A DNA stretch of 12,972 bases. Origin: JANNMJ01 sp031397815 (GTDB taxonomy: Bacteria > Bacteroidota > Bacteroidia > Cytophagales > Hymenobacteraceae). The stretch's first letter is position 1, and each line of letters opens with the position of its first letter. Positions 7,879 to 12,972 of this stretch are shown here, one piece after another. The translations under genes were made by a program, and so were the position numbers. Below the pieces are notes generated by a model. The model did no database searches. It was not told where the DNA came from and worked only from the letters and a program-made list of their open reading frames with translations. The DNA is taken from the NCBI GenBank assembly GCA_031397815.1, contig JANNMJ010000087.1:1-12972 (forward strand). The letters run 5' to 3'.

Positions 7879-7983
7879 TTGGGAGAAATAAAAAAAGTGG
7901 AAAACCGGTTGCTGAAGCCCGAAGGTGGCCTTCGTTTAATTAGACAGCGCCGGGGGCGGAATACGGCCTGAGTATTAAATTTT
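7879..7983. other. Intergenic: short hairpin and palindromic motif
   Basis: This gap between the 56-aa peptide gene and the anti-sigma gene holds a small perfect hairpin (CGAAGG at 7920-7925, CCTTCG at 7929-7934, 3-nt loop) and the palindrome AACCGGTT at 7903-7910. The minus strand has no U tract after the hairpin, so it is a poor terminator for the anti-sigma operon. On the plus strand it is followed by TTTAATT. No clear TAnnTTTG box was found for the peptide gene. Confidence 0.35.
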
Positions 7984-9711
7984 TTATCGCTTTTCACGCC
8001 CTACCCCCCAGCTCACCCCCACTTGCCCGTTGCCGAGCAACGTGCGCGGCGTAGTGCCGGTGCGCAGCGGGTCAATCGCCCACCCGCGCACTCCCCCGCC
8101 ACCGAAGACGCTGAGGCGGTCGGTGAGGGCGTAGCGTAGCTCCAGCGAGGTGCTGACGCTGAGGCTCACCGGCCGGAACGGCCCTTCCCGCACGCCGATG
8201 CGCCGAAGCTGGTAGCTGTCGCCGATGAGAGTAGCGGCTTGGCCGCCCCGAAACACCATGATTTGGGCGCCCACGCTCAGCCCGGCGCGCCAGCGGCGCC
8301 ACCGCAGCAGGTCGTATTGCGCCGCGACGGGAATCGTCCAGAACTGGTACGTGGGACGGAGCTGCTGCTCGCGGCGCTCGTGACGGGTTTCGATGCGGGT
8401 GGTTTTGAGGATTTCGGTGCGCCGGATGGTGTCGCGGGTGATGACGATTTGGTAGAGCGTGTCGTTGCGGTCGCGCCAGAGCGAATCGTAGCCGATAATC
8501 TGGCCGGCGCCGTTGATGCGGGGGTTTAAGACGAGGGTGCTGTCGAGGTGAACGATAAAGGAGCTATCGCGCCGGACGGAAAACTCGAAGGAGGTCGCGA
8601 TGGAGTCGCGCTCGACGGTAGTGCGGTCGGTGTGGTCAGTAGCAGTGTGAAGCTGACTTTGGAGCCGGGTATCGCCGAACCCGGCGCGCAGGAGCCAACG
8701 GTCGTTTCGGCGGAGCCGATGTTCGAGGTGGAGGCCGTGGGTGGTGGCGCTGCGCAGGGTTTCGCGGGTTTCGGCCGTTGGGGCAGGAGCCGAAGCCGTC
8801 GGCAGCATCCCCCACGGCGTAGTCGTCTCGGCGAGGAGGGCCACGGCCCAGAGGCTCGGCACGGGCACCGGCACGGCGGCAACGGAATCAGCTTTTGCAG
8901 GTACTGAATCCGAAGAAATAGCAGCTACCGGCGGCGCAACCGGCAGCGGGTTAAGGGCAAGCTTAGCACTATCGAGGGACGCCACCAACGCCGCGACAGT
9001 CCGCGCTTGCTCCGCCACCAACGGCCGGAGGCGGGCAGTATCGAGCGGCAGTTGCTGCCGGGCGCGCCGAATCGTCGTGTCGAGCGTCAGGGCGCGCACC
9101 CATAAGTGCGGCGCAGTCTCGCGGGTGGTTTGGGCGGACCGGAGGGTGTCAGGGGCTGCGGAAACTGTTAAACCGGTTGGAAAAGGCGTGCCACTGGTTG
9201 GAAGGTTTGTGACACCTATTGGGAAGTTCGTTCCACCTGTTGGGGAATCTGTGCTACTTGTTGGAAGGTTTGTGACACCGCTTGGAAGAACTGTGACACC
9301 TGTTGGAGAATCCGTACTACCTGTTGGAAGAGCTGTGACACCTGTTGGGGAATCCGTACCACCTATTGGAGGAGTCGTGACAACACTTGGAAGGTTTGTA
9401 CCGCCAGTTGTAAAGTTTTCGCCCCCAGTTTGGTGATTTTCACGACCGATTTCAGTCTTCAAAACCTGCTTCTCCCCTTCCGAAACGAGTTCCGGAAGAA
9501 TCATTCCCCCACCCCACCACATCAGAATCCCGACCAGCATGCCGCCGAGAAACTTCGGCAGTCCAAGACCACCGGCGCGCGGTGCGGCGGCGGGCAGCGT
9601 CTGACTAACGGCGGGCCAGACGTGCGCGGGCGGCGCCTCCAGCGCGCCGTCTTCGGCGAGCTTGCGGCGCATCAAGTCATCGAAATGACGTTCAGATTCA
9701 GCGGGGGTCAT
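7984..9711 (-). CDS. Putative dual-membrane-spanning anti-sigma factor with heptapeptide-repeat linker and C-terminal beta-barrel
   Basis: This 575-aa protein probably holds the co-encoded ECF sigma factor inactive and releases it in response to an envelope signal. Residues 1-45 are a charged cytoplasmic segment (SERHFDDLMRRKLAEDGALE) of the kind seen in Bacteroidota anti-sigma factors. A single transmembrane helix lies at about 53-74 (PKFLGGMLVGILMWWGGGMI). Residues 94-184 are 13 heptapeptides with consensus P-T-G-[GV/S]-T-[ND]-[LS]. About 185-320 is a Pro/Ala-rich periplasmic linker. About 326-575 alternates in beta-barrel fashion (FWTIPVAAQYDLL, AGLSVGAQIMVF, LSVSTSLELRYALTDRLSVF, VGVSWGV) and resembles outer-membrane beta-barrel domains. 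The start ATG lies inside the end of the sigma gene (14-nt overlap), implying translational coupling. The order cytoplasm, inner membrane, periplasm, outer membrane is like the dual membrane-spanning (Dma) anti-sigma factors reported in Bacteroides. The role is inferred from gene context and architecture. Confidence 0.72.
   Translation of the reverse strand: MTPAESERHFDDLMRRKLAEDGALEAPPAHVWPAVSQTLPAAAPRAGGLGLPKFLGGMLVGILMWWGGGMILPELVSEGEKQVLKTEIGRENHQTGGENFTTGGTNLPSVVTTPPIGGTDSPTGVTALPTGSTDSPTGVTVLPSGVTNLPTSSTDSPTGGTNFPIGVTNLPTSGTPFPTGLTVSAAPDTLRSAQTTRETAPHLWVRALTLDTTIRRARQQLPLDTARLRPLVAEQARTVAALVASLDSAKLALNPLPVAPPVAAISSDSVPAKADSVAAVPVPVPSLWAVALLAETTTPWGMLPTASAPAPTAETRETLRSATTHGLHLEHRLRRNDRWLLRAGFGDTRLQSQLHTATDHTDRTTVERDSIATSFEFSVRRDSSFIVHLDSTLVLNPRINGAGQIIGYDSLWRDRNDTLYQIVITRDTIRRTEILKTTRIETRHERREQQLRPTYQFWTIPVAAQYDLLRWRRWRAGLSVGAQIMVFRGGQAATLIGDSYQLRRIGVREGPFRPVSLSVSTSLELRYALTDRLSVFGGGGVRGWAIDPLRTGTTPRTLLGNGQVGVSWGVGREKR
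9160..9432. repeat. In-frame 21-bp tandem repeat, 13 units
   Basis: Thirteen consecutive units of exactly 21 bp encode heptapeptides such as PTGVTAL, PTGSTDS, PTGVTVL, PSGVTNL and PTGGTNF. No insertion or deletion breaks the period across 273 bp. On the plus strand most units open with TTGG and continue GAA..TGTGACACC-like. The units diverge mostly at synonymous or conservative positions, and alternate units (ending S or L) resemble each other more, hinting at a 42-bp higher-order period. The array is lower in GC than its flanks. Confidence 0.92.
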
Positions 9712-10267
9712 AATCGAGTAGGGCGTAAGTGGAGCGCCGGAGCAAGCCGAGCAGCTTGCGACGCGCCTTAGCGAGTTGAGAGGAAGAAGTGCGTTCGTCG
9801 ATTCCGAGCATCTCGGCGATTTCGCGGTGCTGGTAGCCTTCGAAACAATACAGATTCAGGACGAGGCGGTAGCCGTCGGGGAGCTGCTGAATGACGGTGC
9901 GGAGGTCGTCGGCGGAGAGCTGCGCGAGGGCGTCGTGGTCGGCGGAAGTGAGGTCGGCGGCCTCCATCAGGTCTACTTCCGTCGGACGGATGGCGGCGGC
10001 GTGAAACTGGTTAATCGCCGTCCGGACCACAATCCGCCGCAGCCAGCCTTCGAGCGGCCCATCGCCCCGGTACTGCGGCAACGCCCGAAACGCGCGGATA
10101 AACGCGTCCTGCAACAAGTCTTCCGCCTGCTCCCGCGTCGGCGCATACCGCTTGCAGACGGCAAAGAGCGTCGGCGCGTGGCGGGCGTAAAGCAGTTCCT
10201 GCGCGGCTCGCTCGCCGCGCAGGCACCGCTCCACGAGCGTAGCATCGGAATGGAAGGAAGGAGACAA
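9698..10267 (-). CDS. ECF-family RNA polymerase sigma factor
   Basis: This 189-aa group IV sigma factor directs RNA polymerase to a dedicated set of promoters. Sigma region 2 spans about residues 10-90, with DLLQDAFIRAF as the core-binding helix and YRGDGPLEGWLRRIVVRTAINQF reaching the -10 recognition part. Region 4 spans about 122-178 (QQLPDGYRLVLNLYCFEGY and HREIAEMLGIDERTSSSQL), the -35 binding helix-turn-helix. The start is a TTG at 10267. It is the only likely start between the upstream in-frame stop (TAG, 10280-10282) and the conserved region, since no ATG or GTG gives a full N-terminus. The last 14 nt overlap the next gene, the putative anti-sigma factor, so the two form an operon. It may autoregulate this operon. 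Confidence 0.9.
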   Translation of the reverse strand: MSPSFHSDATLVERCLRGERAAQELLYARHAPTLFAVCKRYAPTREQAEDLLQDAFIRAFRALPQYRGDGPLEGWLRRIVVRTAINQFHAAAIRPTEVDLMEAADLTSADHDALAQLSADDLRTVIQQLPDGYRLVLNLYCFEGYQHREIAEMLGIDERTSSSQLAKARRKLLGLLRRSTYALLDYDPR

Positions 10268-10328
10268 GCAGAAAGGGAGCTATCTGAGAAGACAGGCGCT
10301 TACTCAAGAGTACGGCCTACGGGTTGAA

Positions 10329-10336
10329 AAAATTTA
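10329..10336 (-). promoter_or_regulatory. Weak candidate -7 box upstream of the sigma gene
   Basis: On the minus strand this is TAAATTTT, one base from TAnnTTTG, about 60 nt before the TTG start. No well-spaced TTG -33 element is clear. If the operon is autoregulated by its own sigma factor, the true promoter need not look like the housekeeping consensus. Confidence 0.25.
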
Positions 10337-10356
10337 CAACAAGCCGTTGCGCCCGA

Positions 10357-10428
10357 CGTGGCCGGCTCTGTCCCAGAGATGGTGTTGATTCGCCTATTGA
10401 CGCCATCTCTGAGATAGAGCTGGCCACG
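10357..10428. repeat. Long imperfect inverted repeat in the divergent intergenic region
   Basis: Arms 10357-10384 and 10401-10428 are 28 nt each and pair with four exceptions around a 16-nt loop. Read as plus-strand RNA, three exceptions are G-U wobbles and one is a C-A mismatch, so a near-continuous 28-bp hairpin can form. The outer part is CGTGGCC/GGCCACG and the inner part CAGAGATGG/CCATCTCTG. It belongs to no gene and has no U tract on either side. Confidence 0.85.
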
Positions 10429-10453
10429 CGCACAAGGTGCGCCGATTGGGATG

Positions 10454-10512
10454 GCGGGCCAGAGTCCCGCGAATAGCCCGCACGGGGCCGGAGCCCCGCG
10501 CGAGTCGGGACT
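10454..10512. repeat. Two related GC-rich palindromic units, REP-like
   Basis: Two copies of a 16-nt motif, GGGCC[A/G]GAG[T/C]CCCGCG, start at 10456 and 10485, 29 bp apart. Each is a small stem-loop; the second has the perfect stem CGGGGC (10483-10488) and GCCCCG (10493-10498) with a CGGA loop. An outer pair, AGTCCCG (10463-10469) and CGGGACT (10506-10512), encloses the second unit. This resembles repetitive extragenic palindromic elements rather than a promoter. Confidence 0.6.
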
Positions 10513-10531
10513 GACCCCTTTGCGGCAACAT

Positions 10532-10560
10532 CCGGCTTCTGCGCCGTTACTTTAAGCCGG
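10532..10560 (+). promoter_or_regulatory. Inverted repeat just upstream of the permease gene
   Basis: CCGGCTT (10532-10538) and AAGCCGG (10554-10560) are perfect 7-bp inverted repeats separated by 15 nt, ending 27 nt before the permease ATG. The spacer includes TTACTTTA, a poor match to TAnnTTTG. The arrangement could be an operator flanking a promoter or a leader hairpin. Confidence 0.35.
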
Positions 10561-10587
10561 TATTAAGTCATTACCTCCCCCTCCGGA

Positions 10588-12114
10588 ATGAGTATTTTTC
10601 TGAAAAAACCCCTCGGCACCCTGCTCCATGAAGCGTCGGCCGACGGTCACGGCACCCTGAAACGCACGCTTGGGGCGGGCAATCTGGTTGCGCTCGGCGT
10701 TGGCGCCATCATCGGCGCGGGGCTGTTCGTCCGGACCGCCGCTGCCGCCGCGCAGGCTTCGGGGCCGGGCGTTACGCTCGCGTTCATCGTGGCGGCCATT
10801 GGGTGCGCGTTTGCCGGTTTGTGCTACGCCGAGTTCGCCGCGATGATTCCCATCGCCGGTTCCGCCTACACCTACGCCTACACCACCATGGGCGAGCTAG
10901 TCGCGTGGATCATCGGTTGGGCCTTGATTATGGAGTACGCCCTCGGCGCCGCCACCGTCGCGATTGCGTGGAGCGAATACCTCAACAAGCTCTTACAGGT
11001 CTTCGGAACCGAGATACCCTACGCCCTCTGCCACTCGCCGTTTGAAGGCGGAATCATAAATCTACCAGCGCTCATCATCATCGTATTGTTGAGTTTATTG
11101 CTCATCAAAGGCACGCAGGAATCGGCAATGTTCAATGCCGTCATCGTGTTCTTGAAAGTGGCAGTAGTGTTGGTTTTCATTGCTGTTGGTTGGCAGTTTA
11201 TCAATCCAGCTAACCATACTCCCTATCTCATTCCTGCGAATACTCCTCCAGTGATGGGCTTAGTCAAGGGGAAGATGGAGGTGATACACGCCTATGATGC
11301 TTGGAACAAGCACGGCTGGGGCGGAATTCTGGGTGGCGCAGGAATCGTATTCTTTGCCTTCATCGGGTTTGATGCCGTCAGTACGGCGGCTCAAGAAGCC
11401 AAAAATCCCAAACGCGATATGCCCATTGGCATTCTCGGCTCCTTGGCAATCTGCACCGTGTTGTACATTCTGTTTGCTCACGTGCTGACTGGGGTCGCTT
11501 CATGGCAAGAATTCGCTGACCCTAAGCGTGGGGGTGAAGCCTCCATTGCATATGCCATTAAGGAGCATATGCACGGCTATGAGTGGCTGAGTACCGCTGT
11601 AACAGTCGCTATTCTCGCAGGCTTTTCCTCCGTGATTCTGGTGATGTTGATGGGTCAGAGCCGCGTCTTCTTCTCGATGTCCAATGATGGTCTGATGCCG
11701 AAAGCATTTTCAGAACTGCACCCGCGCTTCAAGACGCCTTACAAAAGCAATTTGATGTTGCTGGTGTTTGTAGGCTTGTTTGCGAGTTTCGTACCGGGAA
11801 GTCTTGCCGGCGACCTCACGAGCTTCGGTACGCTACTCGCGTTCGTGCTGGTTAGCGCCGGTGTCTGGATTATGCGCCGCTCCGACCCCGAGCAGCATCG
11901 GCCGTTCCGCGCTCCGCTATCGTCGCCCTCATTCCCTTTGGTGCCGATTATGGGCATTCTTGTTTGTCTGGCTATGATTATCGGCCTAGATGGCAAGACG
12001 CTGCTACTAGCCCTCGGCTGGATGATTGCCGGTCTGGCGGTGTATTTCCTCTACGGAAAGGTCAACAGCAAGCTGCAAAAAGGCATCGTGGTCAAGCCGA
12101 CGGATTTGCACTAG
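10588..12114 (+). CDS. APC-superfamily amino acid permease, cationic amino acid transporter-like
   Basis: This 508-aa inner-membrane transporter probably imports amino acids by proton- or ion-coupled symport. About 12 transmembrane helices can be placed (near 32-55, 61-86, 104-125, 158-175, 182-205, 247-267, 279-302, 332-356, 386-405, 410-430, 450-467 and 470-489). The broken first helix has GVGAIIGAGLFV, the family's substrate-binding turn. FIGFDAVSTAAQEAKNPKRD in helix 6 and the loop after it, and QSRVFFSMSNDGLMPKAF after helix 8, are hallmark segments of the cationic amino acid transporter branch. Substrate is not decided by these motifs. It is divergent from the sigma operon and has no partner gene here. 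The centre of the gene (about 11040-11760) drops to 42-48% GC in the lines counted, against 62-70% on both sides. Confidence 0.92.
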   Translation: MSIFLKKPLGTLLHEASADGHGTLKRTLGAGNLVALGVGAIIGAGLFVRTAAAAAQASGPGVTLAFIVAAIGCAFAGLCYAEFAAMIPIAGSAYTYAYTTMGELVAWIIGWALIMEYALGAATVAIAWSEYLNKLLQVFGTEIPYALCHSPFEGGIINLPALIIIVLLSLLLIKGTQESAMFNAVIVFLKVAVVLVFIAVGWQFINPANHTPYLIPANTPPVMGLVKGKMEVIHAYDAWNKHGWGGILGGAGIVFFAFIGFDAVSTAAQEAKNPKRDMPIGILGSLAICTVLYILFAHVLTGVASWQEFADPKRGGEASIAYAIKEHMHGYEWLSTAVTVAILAGFSSVILVMLMGQSRVFFSMSNDGLMPKAFSELHPRFKTPYKSNLMLLVFVGLFASFVPGSLAGDLTSFGTLLAFVLVSAGVWIMRRSDPEQHRPFRAPLSSPSFPLVPIMGILVCLAMIIGLDGKTLLLALGWMIAGLAVYFLYGKVNSKLQKGIVVKPTDLH

Positions 12115-12315
12115 TTTCTGGTTTTTGGTTTTTAGTTTCTGGTTTGCGGTTTTGGGGCTTTGTTGGCACGAGGCGCGCTGGTGTTCCACTGCACGTGTTC
12201 CACTGCACCTTGGGACAAACGGTCTCATTCGCTACCCGCACCGGTCGCTTCCCTGACTTTATCTGCCCCCACCAGACCAAAAACTGTAAACCGCAAACCG
12301 AAAACCAACTACCCG
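12115..12315. other. 201-bp spacer with inverted GT/AC-rich flanks
   Basis: The left end is a GT-rich tract (TTTCTGG, TTTTTGG, TTTAGTTTCTGG repeats) directly after the permease stop. The right end is the AC-rich counterpart just before the exonuclease start. GGTTTGCGGTTT at 12141-12152 recurs as its exact reverse complement at 12288-12299. Between them lies a perfect tandem 14-mer. No gene and no convincing promoter box was found, and there is no strong terminator hairpin for the permease. Confidence 0.6.
12181..12208. repeat. Perfect tandem duplication of a 14-mer
   Basis: GTGTTCCACTGCAC occurs twice back to back (12181-12194 and 12195-12208) without a mismatch. The sharp edges suggest a recent slippage event in non-coding DNA. 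Confidence 0.95.
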
Positions 12316-12882
12316 ATGTCTTTCCTCGCTCTCGACTTCGAAACCGCCACTTCCGACGCCACTTCTGCCTGTGAAATCGGCGTGGCGCTCGTCGAGAACG
12401 GGCGCGTCACGTCCTCGGCCGGTTGGCTGATTAAGCCGCCGCAATGGCCGCATTTCAACCCGATGAACGTCAGCGTTCACGGCATCAAACCGGCGGATGT
12501 CACGCACTCGCTCTCCTTCGCCGAGCTGTGGCCGGAGCTGGCGCGGTGGTTTTCTGCCACCCCGACGCTGGTCGCGCATAACGCGTCGTTCGATGTGCGG
12601 GTCTTGCGCGCCAACCTCGCGCACGGTCGCTTGCCGCTGCCGGTGGGGCAGTACGCGTGCAGCGTCCAGTTCGCTCGGCGCGTCTGGCCGAGCCTCCCGA
12701 ACCACAAGCTCAGCTCGCTCTGCGCGCACCACGGCATCGGCCTCACCCGCCACCACCGCGCCGAAGACGATGCGTTGGCATGCGCCGAAATCACCCTCCG
12801 CGCCTTAGCCGATACCGGCGCCGCCTCGTTCGCCGAGTTCGCCCGGCGCGGGCACGTCAACGTGAAGCCGCTGGCGGGGTAG
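12316..12882 (+). CDS. DEDDh-family 3'-5' exonuclease
   Basis: This 188-aa protein is a stand-alone DnaQ/ExoX-like exonuclease that would remove nucleotides from 3' ends with two metal ions. All five catalytic residues are visible: D7 and E9 in FLALDFET (Exo I), D93 in VAHNASFDVRVL (Exo II), and H147 and D152 in HHRAEDD (Exo III, HxAxxD, which makes it DEDDh). There are no added domains, so it is not a full polymerase epsilon subunit fusion. The ATG at 12316 places Exo I at the very N-terminus, as usual. The frame extends upstream to 12160, but that part is low-complexity spacer. The exact substrate (DNA repair, RNA or nucleotide oligomers) cannot be read from the motifs. A terminator follows. 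Confidence 0.9.
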   Translation: MSFLALDFETATSDATSACEIGVALVENGRVTSSAGWLIKPPQWPHFNPMNVSVHGIKPADVTHSLSFAELWPELARWFSATPTLVAHNASFDVRVLRANLAHGRLPLPVGQYACSVQFARRVWPSLPNHKLSSLCAHHGIGLTRHHRAEDDALACAEITLRALADTGAASFAEFARRGHVNVKPLAG

Positions 12883-12913
12883 TCAGGCATGGCTTCCGTC
12901 TCAGTCCCTCGAA

Positions 12914-12960
12914 AAAACGACGCGCCCGTTGCCAAAAACAGGCCAAGGGCGCGGCGTTTT
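12914..12960 (+). terminator. Rho-independent terminator after the exonuclease gene
   Basis: Arms 12914-12927 and 12947-12960 pair over 14 bp with one A-G mismatch. The left arm begins AAAA and the right arm ends TTTT, so the structure can work in both directions and may serve a convergent gene beyond the window. The stop codon lies about 30 bases upstream. Confidence 0.8.
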
Positions 12961-12972
12961 CAGCAGGAAAGG

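Noticed and set aside
7920..7934. Terminator for the anti-sigma operon
   Set aside because: The stem is only 6 bp and has no U tract on the minus strand.
9160..9432. CRISPR array
   Set aside because: The units are contiguous 21-mers without spacers and are translated in frame.
8741..9436. Plus-strand open frame of 231 codons with VGxxVTP-like repeats
   Set aside because: The repeats arise because the 21-bp array is open in both directions. The minus frame has the transmembrane helix, barrel and operon context.
12160..12315. 52-residue N-terminal extension of the exonuclease
   Set aside because: It is encoded by repeat-rich spacer, and the Exo I motif belongs at the N-terminus as given by the ATG at 12316.

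Overview
The window reads as chromosomal DNA of a GC-rich Bacteroidota bacterium. The evidence is two large secreted proteins with type IX secretion (T9SS) C-terminal sorting domains, promoter boxes of the Bacteroidota form TAnnTTTG, few Shine-Dalgarno sequences, and a Bacteroidota-style CTP synthase. The base composition and the style of the T9SS proteins suggest something like Hymenobacter, but that genus call is an inference from recall.

Positions 1-7878 are all on the minus strand. Read in transcription order they hold: a 56-aa secreted peptide gene (7878-7708); two tandem paralogous T9SS cargo proteins (7626-4810 and 4625-1779), each with a signal peptide, a beta-propeller-like N-terminal half, an SdrD-B-like domain, DUF11/DUF7619-like modules and a sorting domain; and pyrG, CTP synthase (1664-15). 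Each of the last two gene junctions carries a strong terminator hairpin whose 3' foot runs directly into a TAnnTTTG box, so termination of one gene and initiation of the next appear to share the same few bases.

Positions 7984-10267, also minus, are a two-gene regulatory operon. An ECF sigma factor overlaps by 14 nt a 575-aa protein that looks like an anti-sigma factor spanning both membranes: a short cytoplasmic N-terminus, one transmembrane helix, a periplasmic linker, and a C-terminal outer-membrane beta-barrel. The linker contains 13 heptapeptides encoded by exact 21-bp units. This is the most interesting system in the window: an envelope signalling device with a tether encoded by a minisatellite.

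Positions 10268-10587 form a divergent intergenic region full of inverted repeats, including a 28-nt-arm hairpin and two related GC-rich palindromic units. On the plus strand follow an APC-superfamily amino acid permease (10588-12114), a 201-bp spacer with GT/AC-rich inverted flanks and a perfect tandem 14-mer, a DEDDh 3'-5' exonuclease (12316-12882), and a terminator at the window end.

Two genes, the upstream T9SS protein and the permease, show abrupt internal GC shifts, from about 70% to the mid-40s in single 60-base lines, which suggests mosaic ancestry.
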